Below, in pieces: positions 26,019-34,702 of a stretch of 36,511 bases of DNA. Source of the stretch: Aeromonadales bacterium (GTDB lineage Bacteria; Pseudomonadota; Gammaproteobacteria; Enterobacterales; GCA-002770795). The position numbers and the translations under genes are program-made. Under the pieces are notes generated by a model. It worked only from the letters and a program-made list of their open reading frames with translations, ran no database searches and had not been told where the DNA came from. The stretch is from NCBI GenBank assembly GCA_011322365.1, contig DRNA01000068.1:1-36511 (forward strand), read 5' to 3'. Within the stretch, counting starts at the first letter, position 1. Each line of letters opens with the position of its first letter.

Positions 26019-26687
26019 TTATTTTTTCATAGCCTCCAGGATATCAGCTAATAACTGATTGTTCTGTTTTTGCATCTCAATAGACTGCTGCATCCATACT
26101 TTGTTCCGCTCCATATCCTCAAGTGCCTTTTTTTGCATGGCAACGGAGTCTTTGGCCCGTTTAGAATTAACAATTTGTGAAAAGAAAAAGTAAATCAGGA
26201 TAACTATTAATAGATAATCCCAGTAATCGAAAAATGTTAACAAAGATGGATATAATGCCACTTTATCCATGCCATTGCCGTTCATTAGCTGCTGACTGAA
26301 CTCCTCATAACTATCCCATTTACTGCGTTTTTCATCAAAATATAAGGTATTGTTTTTGGCCCATTTCTGGAAGGTTCGGGCATATTTACTACGCATATCT
26401 GCAGGAGCACCAACGAGTTCATATTCCACATAACCCATTTTTGAGTAGGTAAGAGAATCCATCGGGTTGGGCATATCTTCTACGTCATAAGCAAGTACAT
26501 GAAGCTTCCCTTCAAAGGGCAGATTTTTAAATTTAATATGATAATAATTATCCTTGATACTGGAAAAGTCCCTGACTTCCGAACTGTTTTTTTGAACGGA
26601 CTCCCAGGCTTTAAGAAAGTCCTGCCTGTCATCTGCAAACACTACCGAGGTTAAAAGGAATAGAATAAAAGGGAGAGTGTGCTTCAT
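26019..26687 (-). CDS. Membrane-anchored protein with periplasmic domain and coiled-coil tail
   Basis: The start at 26687 gives 222 residues with a normal signal peptide (MKHTLPFILFLLTSVVFA); an upstream in-frame Met at 26744 would hide it. The mature protein has a periplasmic domain of about 130 residues containing GKLHVLAYDVEDMPNPMDSLTY and YVEYELVGAPADMRSKYARTF. One membrane helix follows (about 153-173), then a positively charged stop-transfer KRAK and a Gln/Met/Glu-rich coiled coil (about 180-222) that would face the cytoplasm. I recognise no family. The layout suits a signal-passing or scaffold role. It lies downstream of zapE on the same strand. Confidence 0.75.
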   Translation of the reverse strand: MKHTLPFILFLLTSVVFADDRQDFLKAWESVQKNSSEVRDFSSIKDNYYHIKFKNLPFEGKLHVLAYDVEDMPNPMDSLTYSKMGYVEYELVGAPADMRSKYARTFQKWAKNNTLYFDEKRSKWDSYEEFSQQLMNGNGMDKVALYPSLLTFFDYWDYLLIVILIYFFFSQIVNSKRAKDSVAMQKKALEDMERNKVWMQQSIEMQKQNNQLLADILEAMKK

Positions 26688-26759
26688 GTCTATGTCCTGT
26701 AAAAGCTGTTTTTTTAATATTAGGCTAAACAGATAAACAATCAAGTGGCTTATACCGTT

Positions 26760-27863
26760 TCAGGGCAAATGTTCCAGTCCCAGATAACTTTCGGATTGCA
26801 TTTCTTCCAGGCGACTGCTGGTTCGCCTGAATTCAAAACTTAACTCTTCCCCAATATAGAGGGAATCTAGTGGGTTTGCGGCAGATATGATGAGCTTCAC
26901 ATGGTGTTCATAAAATTCATCTATTAAAGTGATAAATCGTCTCACTTCGGCGATAACGCTATCATCAAGTTGTGGGACATTGCTTAAAATAACCGTGGGA
27001 TAGAGGCGGGATATTTCAATATAATCAGCAGCCGATCGCGGTCCCTGGCAAAGGTGGGCAAAGTCAAACCAGATAATTTTATTGGAAATGGCTCTGACCG
27101 GTATTTCACGTTCAGCAATAATCACCTCTGAAACTGTTTTACCCGGTTGCATGTCATTTGCACCCAGTTTTTGATAACTGGACCATAACGCCTGCTCAGA
27201 CTGTTTATCTGCCGGGCTGTAATAGGTAGCGACTTTTTTTAAGGTTCGTAATCGATAGTCCCGTCCCCCATCCATTTCAAATACCTGAGTGTTTTGCTTG
27301 ATTAACTCGATAGTCGGTAAAAATCGATCACGATGTAACCCCTTATAATATAATCTGTCTGGTGGGATATTGGAGGTGCTGACCAAAACAATACCCTTTG
27401 CAAAAAGCGTTTCAAATAATCGACCCAGTAACATGGCATCGCCAATTTCGGCTACGAAAAACTCATCAAAGCAGAGGACGTCAATATCATCCGATAATTG
27501 ACTGGCAATTTTTTTTAAGGGATTAACTTCACCTTTATTGAGTTTGAGTTGCTCGTGTAACCAGTACATAAATCGGTGAAAATGAATACGTCTGACTCGA
27601 CTGTTGGACTCTTTTTGCAAGGTGTCACAAAACAAATCCATAAGGTAAGTTTTACCTCGCCCTACTCCGCCCCAGAAATAAATGCCTTTAATTGGCCGGG
27701 TTAAACCAGAGTATCGTTTGATACGAGACCATAAACTGTTTTTGTTATAAGACTTAAGCTGTAGAAAAAGTTGTTGTAATAAATCCACTGCCGCCAGCTG
27801 TGCCCGGTCTGTAATAAAACCTTTTTCTTCACAGTCGTGTTGGTATTGGCTTTGAAAACTCAA
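26760..27863 (-). CDS. zapE: Cell division ATPase ZapE (AFG1 family), TTG start
   Basis: ZapE is an AAA-type ATPase that associates with FtsZ during constriction in E. coli and is homologous to mitochondrial AFG1/LACE1. The Walker A motif GGVGRGKT is at residues 65-72, followed by the family stretch YLMDLFCDTLQ and RRIHFHRFMYWLHEQL. The Walker B is VLCFDEFFV. The later FDFAHLCQGPRSAADYIEI and RFITLIDEFYEHHVKLIISA are typical of ZapE. It has 367 residues, against 375 in E. coli. The start codon is TTG, with GGGAG eight bases upstream. Confidence 0.95.
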   Translation of the reverse strand: MSFQSQYQHDCEEKGFITDRAQLAAVDLLQQLFLQLKSYNKNSLWSRIKRYSGLTRPIKGIYFWGGVGRGKTYLMDLFCDTLQKESNSRVRRIHFHRFMYWLHEQLKLNKGEVNPLKKIASQLSDDIDVLCFDEFFVAEIGDAMLLGRLFETLFAKGIVLVSTSNIPPDRLYYKGLHRDRFLPTIELIKQNTQVFEMDGGRDYRLRTLKKVATYYSPADKQSEQALWSSYQKLGANDMQPGKTVSEVIIAEREIPVRAISNKIIWFDFAHLCQGPRSAADYIEISRLYPTVILSNVPQLDDSVIAEVRRFITLIDEFYEHHVKLIISAANPLDSLYIGEELSFEFRRTSSRLEEMQSESYLGLEHLP

Positions 27864-27897
27864 CTACAATCTCCCTGAAAATAACTGAAGATAGTAT

Positions 27898-28542
27898 TCA
27901 TAAATTAAATGCATCCAATACTTCCGAGAGCTGCCGTTTAAGTTCGACTAGTTTTCCGTGGAAAAAGTGACTGGCATCGGCAATTTTAATCAGACGTGTG
28001 GTTTCACTTTTCAGGTTAAGTGAATCAAACCACTTTATAACCGACTGCGGGTTAACCACCTCATCGGCCATGGGTTGAATTAAAATCCAGGGACACTGTG
28101 GCAATATCATCTGTTTAAAATAAAACCGCTCCACCGGAGGTGCAACCGTCACCATAAAATTAAATTCATTATACTCTGCCGCTTTTAAACTCACATAAGC
28201 ACCAAATGAAAAGCCAGCCATGCCAACAGCTAAAGAGGGAAATTTTTCAGCTACCCAGCTCACCACAGCATTTACATCTTCAACTTCTCCGATACCATCA
28301 GCATAACTGCCATGGCTTTTGCCTACGCCACGAAAATTAAATCGGAGTGTATTCATACCATGATTAAAAAAAGTCCGATGTAGCGTATGCACTACCTTAT
28401 TGGTCATTGTACCGCCATAAAGCGGGTGGGGGTGGCAACAGATGGCTATTTTTTGAGCGCCATCCTGAATGCTGATCAAGGCTTCCAGATCACCGGCCGG
28501 ACCGGGGATTAATAAACGGTGTTCGCCAACTTTAAATGGCAT
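27898..28542 (-). CDS. Alpha/beta hydrolase (COG2945-like)
   Basis: This is a small cytoplasmic serine hydrolase of 214 residues. The oxyanion region CCHPHPLYGGTMTNKVVHTL is the hallmark of this group. It is followed by RFNFRGVGKSHGSY and the nucleophile elbow GFSFGAY (S112). The other triad members are probably D160 (QPMADEVV) and H192 (ASHFFHGKL). No signal peptide is seen. The substrate is unknown; members of this group are often annotated as predicted hydrolases or dienelactone-hydrolase-like. It lies between zapE and a secreted unknown, on the same strand as both. Confidence 0.9.
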   Translation of the reverse strand: MPFKVGEHRLLIPGPAGDLEALISIQDGAQKIAICCHPHPLYGGTMTNKVVHTLHRTFFNHGMNTLRFNFRGVGKSHGSYADGIGEVEDVNAVVSWVAEKFPSLAVGMAGFSFGAYVSLKAAEYNEFNFMVTVAPPVERFYFKQMILPQCPWILIQPMADEVVNPQSVIKWFDSLNLKSETTRLIKIADASHFFHGKLVELKRQLSEVLDAFNL

Positions 28543-28624
28543 TTCATATCCCGAGACTATTAAAATTTAAAATGATAGGGCATTTTATAGGGCTTATACG
28601 TCTAAAAACAATACAGAACAGAGA

Positions 28625-29602
28625 TTATTGCACCAGAATGCCTCTGTCCAGAGGCCATAAAACATAATCTTTCTCAGTAAAACTGTCCGGGTGCCAGTTT
28701 TCAGGTGAAAACCGATAATTTCCACCCTCACCTGGCAAGAGATGAGAGGTACCAATTTCTGCACAATAACGGTTCTCAAAACCCATGAGCACCTGTTTAC
28801 CTGCATAGCACAGATGAACCATTTTAACATCACTTTTCCCCCCGTAGGGCTTACTCAACTGCCATAAATTGGGCTTTACCCTTCTGGCTTTCACCGGAAT
28901 GTTATGTGGCATAAATTTCAATAATAACTGGCTGATAGCTTGTTGGGTAACTATTGAAACCAGACAGTGTGCTTTGCCGGTTTCTTTTGAACAAAAGGTA
29001 GAGTTGCTCTGTTGTAACTCATGCCAGAGTTCATCAGAAAGTGAGGCCCGGAATAGCTGATGGTAGGATTTGACCGAGGCATTTTGCATCTGATAAGCGG
29101 AAATACGCAATTCAAATTTATCTGATGAATTGATAACTTCAGGGATAAAATCAAACCATTTAGCAAAGAAACCTGGTTCTTCGGTAGAAAGAGCCAGGTC
29201 AGTATCAGAGTTTAAGGGTATCTCTATTTTTACGGGGTTATAAATTGTGGTGTCAATATTGTGCCAGTTCCACCAACTGCTTTGATGAAATGTTTGCTTG
29301 ATAATGGCCTGGATCTGGGTATATTGCTTTTGTAAAGCATCATCGGACTGAGACAGCCCCCCCGTTAATCCTGTAAAGTTAAGTATAATCGGTAAAACCT
29401 CTGGTGTACGAGGCCACTGGTATTGCCCCCATTTTTTTATCTGCTCTGTAGTTAATACTGATACACCACCTGCCGACAACTTCTCATCTGCTACCTTTTG
29501 AGTTTCAGGTACACTCATTTCCCCAGTTTGCCCAGATACATCTGAGAGATTCACAAAACATAGAATCAGGCCAAACAGTGTGAGAATTACTCGCATTTTC
29601 AT
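28625..29602 (-). CDS. Secreted protein of unknown function
   Basis: This protein has 325 residues with an N-terminal signal peptide (about 1-24, MKMRVILTLFGLILCFVNLSDVSG). A second Met at residue 3 is an equally good start. The mature part is rich in Trp and Gln (WWNWHN, ELWHELQQSN) and has four cysteines in the C-terminal half (FCSKETGKAHC, HLCYAG, RYCAEIG), an even number that fits two periplasmic disulfides. I recognise no family. It is divergent from mreB across about 325 bp and may be transcribed with the hydrolase and zapE. Confidence 0.7.
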   Translation of the reverse strand: MKMRVILTLFGLILCFVNLSDVSGQTGEMSVPETQKVADEKLSAGGVSVLTTEQIKKWGQYQWPRTPEVLPIILNFTGLTGGLSQSDDALQKQYTQIQAIIKQTFHQSSWWNWHNIDTTIYNPVKIEIPLNSDTDLALSTEEPGFFAKWFDFIPEVINSSDKFELRISAYQMQNASVKSYHQLFRASLSDELWHELQQSNSTFCSKETGKAHCLVSIVTQQAISQLLLKFMPHNIPVKARRVKPNLWQLSKPYGGKSDVKMVHLCYAGKQVLMGFENRYCAEIGTSHLLPGEGGNYRFSPENWHPDSFTEKDYVLWPLDRGILVQ

Positions 29603-30977
<1,375 letters not shown>

Positions 30978-31018
30978 TGTTCAACCATTGAGCACCGGCA
31001 AGATCACAGGGGCCGGTC

Positions 31019-31885
31019 ATTAAACCCCTTTTTGCTGAAGGGCCATCACAGCATGTCAGAATGCTGGCGGTGGTTATTATTTCCACTACGCTGATGTTCC
31101 TGGATTATCGTCAGGAACATCTTTCCCGTCTCAGACAGGCCATTGCCACCATACTCTCCCCGTTACAATCTCTGGTCAGCTATCCGGCCGATGTGGCCAA
31201 TTGGGCCAGTGAAGAATTTCGCTCTCACGGCACACTGGTGAGCCAAAACCAGCAATTACGCGATGAAATCCTTATATTAAAGGCTCAATCTCAGAAAATG
31301 ATTGAATTAGAAGCTGAAAATTCTCGATTAAAAGCATTAATGGGATCCGTCAGTGAGTTGAGAGAACAAAGACAGATTGCCGATATTATTTCAGTGAAAG
31401 CCAGTGAATTTCATCATGAGGTTTTAATCGATAAGGGCCTGATTGACAAGGTTTATGTGGGACAACCGGTAATTGATGCAGATGGTATTATGGGCCAGGT
31501 TATCGAAGTATCTGAATTATCAGCACGCGTCATTCTGATTACCGACGAACGCCATGCTATCCCGGTAAGAGATTTAAGAAACGGTGTCCGAGCCATAGCA
31601 GCCGGTACCGGGTCACTCACCCGCCTGGAGCTCATTCAGGTACCCCATAGTGTTGATATTAAAGAAAATGATGTATTGGTTACTTCCGGTCTGGGTCAGC
31701 GTTTTCCTTCAGGGTTTCCGGTGGCCAGAGTCTCACTTATCCGACATGATCCCGGTGAAAACTATGCCTACATTGAAGCCACGCCACTGGCGAGGCTGGC
31801 CCGATCAGGTCAGGTGATTTTAATCTGGCCAAAAGACCGTCCGGCTATTGAGCCTGCTGAAAAAGGAAACGCTCATGGCCATTAA
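31019..31885 (+). CDS. mreC: Rod-shape protein MreC, probable ATT start
   Basis: MreC is a bitopic periplasmic scaffold that activates PBP2-RodA. The frame upstream of the first ATG (31061) reads KPLFAEGPSQHVRMLAVVII, matching the conserved MreC opening (MKPIF..GPS in relatives). The codon before KPLF is ATT at 31019, with AGGGG six bases upstream, and the frame is closed by TGA at 30989 with no ATG, GTG or TTG in between. I therefore place the start at ATT, giving 288 residues. A membrane helix (about 14-29), a coiled coil (about 70-115) and the beta domain with GIMGQVIEVSELSARVILITDE and TSGLGQRFPSGFPVARV follow. If ATT is not used, the ATG at 31061 would remove 14 residues. Confidence 0.92.
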   Translation: MKPLFAEGPSQHVRMLAVVIISTTLMFLDYRQEHLSRLRQAIATILSPLQSLVSYPADVANWASEEFRSHGTLVSQNQQLRDEILILKAQSQKMIELEAENSRLKALMGSVSELREQRQIADIISVKASEFHHEVLIDKGLIDKVYVGQPVIDADGIMGQVIEVSELSARVILITDERHAIPVRDLRNGVRAIAAGTGSLTRLELIQVPHSVDIKENDVLVTSGLGQRFPSGFPVARVSLIRHDPGENYAYIEATPLARLARSGQVILIWPKDRPAIEPAEKGNAHGH

Positions 31886-32354
31886 ACGACGCTTCGCCTA
31901 TATCCAGTTCAGTTTTCTGTTAGGGCTCGCTCTTACCATTGTGCCATTTTCCGGTAGTTTCGGTAGCTTAAATCCTCAATGGTTGGTATTAGTGGTTGCC
32001 TATTGGGGGATCTACCTTCCCGAACGCGCCGGTATCATCACCGCCTGGTTCTGGGGTTTATTTCTGGATGTTGCCCTGGGTACCCATATGGGATTGCACG
32101 CACTTTCTCTGGCTCTGGTAAGTTACATGACAGTCATCTTATATTTAAGATTGAGAATGTATCCCTTATGGCAGCAGATGTTTTTTATCTGGTTGCTTGC
32201 CGGGCTGGATAAACTGGTCACCTTTCAATTAATGAATGTGTTTATGCCCATGGAGGTTGACTGGCATTACTGGATGTCAACGCTTACCACCGCATTAATC
32301 TGGCCACTGATACTCGTCATGTTTAAATGGTATCGGCATAAGCGCCAATTTTAA
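31875..32354 (+). CDS. mreD: Rod-shape protein MreD
   Basis: This small integral membrane partner of MreC in the elongasome has 159 residues and about five hydrophobic helices. The family stretch LNPQWLVLVVAYWGIYLPERAG and the WFWGLFLDVALGTHMGLHAL segment are typical of gammaproteobacterial MreD. I chose the ATG at 31875, with AAAAGGA eight bases upstream; it overlaps the mreC end by 11 bp. An earlier in-frame TTG at 31848 has no clear ribosome site. Confidence 0.93.
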   Translation: MAIKRRFAYIQFSFLLGLALTIVPFSGSFGSLNPQWLVLVVAYWGIYLPERAGIITAWFWGLFLDVALGTHMGLHALSLALVSYMTVILYLRLRMYPLWQQMFFIWLLAGLDKLVTFQLMNVFMPMEVDWHYWMSTLTTALIWPLILVMFKWYRHKRQF

Positions 32355-32399
32355 TCTGTCTTCTTAACCAGCAATATTTTGTCGTAAAGGAGAGATGTG

Positions 32400-32966
32400 A
32401 TGAAAGTATACCTTGCCTCCCAATCACCCCGTAGGCAGGCGCTGTTAAAACAGATAAACATTGCTTTTGATACCCTGCTGTTCGATATAGACGAAACCCC
32501 CAAAAGTGGAGAGAATGCCGAACAGATGGTCTTAAGGCTGGCCAGGGCTAAAGCCACAAAGGGATGGCAGCATAATCAAAGAACAGCCCATCTTCCAGTA
32601 TTGGCTGCTGATACCATCGGCCTGTTAGCAGAAAACATTTTATTAAAACCCCAAAACAAAACCGATTTTGTCACCATGCTCAGCTCCATGTCCGGTAAGA
32701 CTCACCAGGTATTAACAGCTGTTGCAGTGTGTTTTAATGGGAACTGTGAATCCATTATTTCAAAATCCATGGTCACTTTTGCCAAACTGTCCCAAGCAGA
32801 AATTCTGGATTACTGGGACTCCGGAGAACCCCGTGATAAAGCCGGAGGTTATGCTATTCAGGGCCTGGGAGGACGTTTTGTTACCCGCATTGAAGGCAGT
32901 TATTCTGGAATTGTCGGTCTACCGCTATACCAGACATGGAAATTGTTACAAAAAGTAAGACAGTAG
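32400..32966 (+). CDS. maf: Maf-family nucleoside triphosphate pyrophosphatase
   Basis: Maf proteins hydrolyse non-canonical or modified nucleoside triphosphates to monophosphates. This 188-residue protein starts YLASQSPRRQALLKQI, the Maf signature, and has VLAADTIG, LLKPQNKTDF, SMSGKTHQVLTAVAV and the C-terminal GEPRDKAGGYAIQGLGG. The YhdE branch (dTTP/UTP pyrophosphatase) normally sits between mreD and rng, as here, so that substrate range is likely. An AAAGGAGAG ribosome site precedes the ATG; a GTG one codon earlier is also possible. Confidence 0.95.
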   Translation: MKVYLASQSPRRQALLKQINIAFDTLLFDIDETPKSGENAEQMVLRLARAKATKGWQHNQRTAHLPVLAADTIGLLAENILLKPQNKTDFVTMLSSMSGKTHQVLTAVAVCFNGNCESIISKSMVTFAKLSQAEILDYWDSGEPRDKAGGYAIQGLGGRFVTRIEGSYSGIVGLPLYQTWKLLQKVRQ

Positions 32967-33020
32967 GCGTACGCATTGAGCCATTTTTAAGCTAATATTC
33001 TGCCTATCGGCAGCAATCAA

Positions 33021-34562
33021 ATGGAAAACTATTTAATGCCCCTTTCAACGGTTCAACCACACAGTATCTGTAATGAGGAGTTATTAATCAATATTACTCC
33101 TCAGGAAACCCGTCTGGCAGTAGTTGAGAACGGTATGTTGCAGGAATTACATATTGAACGCAGTTCCAATCGGGGGCTGGTGGGAAATATCTATCTGGGT
33201 AAAATAAGCCGCATTTTACCTGGTATGCAGGCTGCTTTTATCGATATTGGTCTGGAGAAAGCTGCCTTTTTGCATGTATCAGAACTGGTAGAATATTTCC
33301 CGACAGACAATTTACCGAACCCTGAACACCAATCTTCACAAAACAACAATCAGCACCTGCCTGATATTAACAAAATTATTCATCAGGATCAGTCCATCGT
33401 TGTACAGGTATTAAAAGATCCATTGGGTAGCAAGGGCGCCCGGTTAACCACACAGTTAACCCTGCCCTCACGCTATCTGGTATTGATGCCGGAAAACAGG
33501 CATATTGGTATATCTCAGCGAATTGAGGAAGAAGCGGAGAAAGAACGCTTGAAAGCCCTGCTCAAAAAAGTACAACAGCAATATACAGGGGGTTTTATTA
33601 TTCGAACAGCAGCTGAAGGCGTTAATGAAGATTCGATCACAGCTGATGCCGATTTTTTGAAGCGGTTGTGGAAAAAAATCAAAGAACGGAAATTGCATGC
33701 AAAACCGGGGACACTTTTATATGAAGATCTGGATTTAAGTACGCGAGCTATCAGAGATATGTTGCATAAAGGCGTTGAAAAAATCCGCGTTGATTCAAGA
33801 GAAAATTATCATCGCATGAAGGATTTCATGGAAAATCTTATGCCCGAGGCTATCGAAAAACTGGAATACTATCCCGGAGAAAGACCTATCTTTGATCTGT
33901 ATAATATGGAAGATGAAATACAGAAATCCCTGCAACGAAAAGTCGATTTAAAATCTGGTGGCCATATTATTATTGATCAAACAGAAGCCATGACTACAAT
34001 CGATGTCAATACGGGAGCATTTGTAGGTAGTCATAATCAGGAAGAGACCATTTTTAAAACCAACCTTGAAGCTGCTATTTCACTGGCCCGGCAGTTAAGA
34101 TTGCGAAATCTTGGTGGTATCATCATCATTGATTTTATTGATATGATAGATGAAGAACATAAACGTCAGGTGTTAAGAGCACTGGAAAAAGCACTGGCCA
34201 AAGACCACGTTAAAACCTCTATCTCGGAAGTATCATCTTTAGGGCTGGTTCAGATGACACGAAAACGAACCCGAGAATCTCTGGAAAACATATTATGTGA
34301 AGCCTGCCCCATCTGTCAGGGAACAGGTAGTATCAAAACTTCCCAGACCATCTGTTATGAAATTTTCAGAGAAATATTAAGAGCATCTCGTGCTTATGAA
34401 GCCAAACAAATTATGGTATTAGCTTCACAACAGGTTGTTGATCGCCTGCTTGATGAAGAGTCGAACAGTGTAGCAGAATTGGAAGAATTTATTGCAAAAC
34501 CCATCCGTTTTCAGGTGGAATCCATGTATTTTCAGGAACAATATGATGTAGTTCCTGTCTAG
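33021..34562 (+). CDS. rng: Ribonuclease G
   Basis: RNase G is a single-strand endoribonuclease that matures the 16S rRNA 5' end and degrades some mRNAs. It contains an S1 RNA-binding domain (about 45-135, GNIYLGKISRILPGMQAAFIDIGLEKAAF). The catalytic part has FIIRTAAEGV, the magnesium-binding aspartates in DQTEAMTTIDVNTGAFVG and IIIIDFIDM, and the zinc-link cysteines in CEACPICQGTG. It has 513 residues against 489 in E. coli; the extra length is an N-terminal lead of about 17 residues and a polar insert (NPEHQSSQNNNQ) in the S1 region. A second Met at residue 6 (33036) could be the start. A small hairpin (33000-33013) lies just upstream. Confidence 0.96.
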   Translation: MENYLMPLSTVQPHSICNEELLINITPQETRLAVVENGMLQELHIERSSNRGLVGNIYLGKISRILPGMQAAFIDIGLEKAAFLHVSELVEYFPTDNLPNPEHQSSQNNNQHLPDINKIIHQDQSIVVQVLKDPLGSKGARLTTQLTLPSRYLVLMPENRHIGISQRIEEEAEKERLKALLKKVQQQYTGGFIIRTAAEGVNEDSITADADFLKRLWKKIKERKLHAKPGTLLYEDLDLSTRAIRDMLHKGVEKIRVDSRENYHRMKDFMENLMPEAIEKLEYYPGERPIFDLYNMEDEIQKSLQRKVDLKSGGHIIIDQTEAMTTIDVNTGAFVGSHNQEETIFKTNLEAAISLARQLRLRNLGGIIIIDFIDMIDEEHKRQVLRALEKALAKDHVKTSISEVSSLGLVQMTRKRTRESLENILCEACPICQGTGSIKTSQTICYEIFREILRASRAYEAKQIMVLASQQVVDRLLDEESNSVAELEEFIAKPIRFQVESMYFQEQYDVVPV

Positions 34563-34702
34563 AAAAGATAAACAAATATATTATAATAGCATCAATTTTT
34601 ATCCATCGATTGAAATTAGATTCTTTATACCCGTTCCATTTGAAGATGCCTTTAAATCAGTTACAAGGTAGAAAGATATTTTGAGAACTACATGAGTAAC
34701 CC
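34563..34702. other. Gap between rng and yhdP
   Basis: This is a 140-bp AT-rich gap. TATAAT at 34582-34587 is a perfect -10 hexamer but has no good -35 partner, so a separate yhdP promoter is only possible. No hairpin terminator for rng is evident. Confidence 0.35.
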
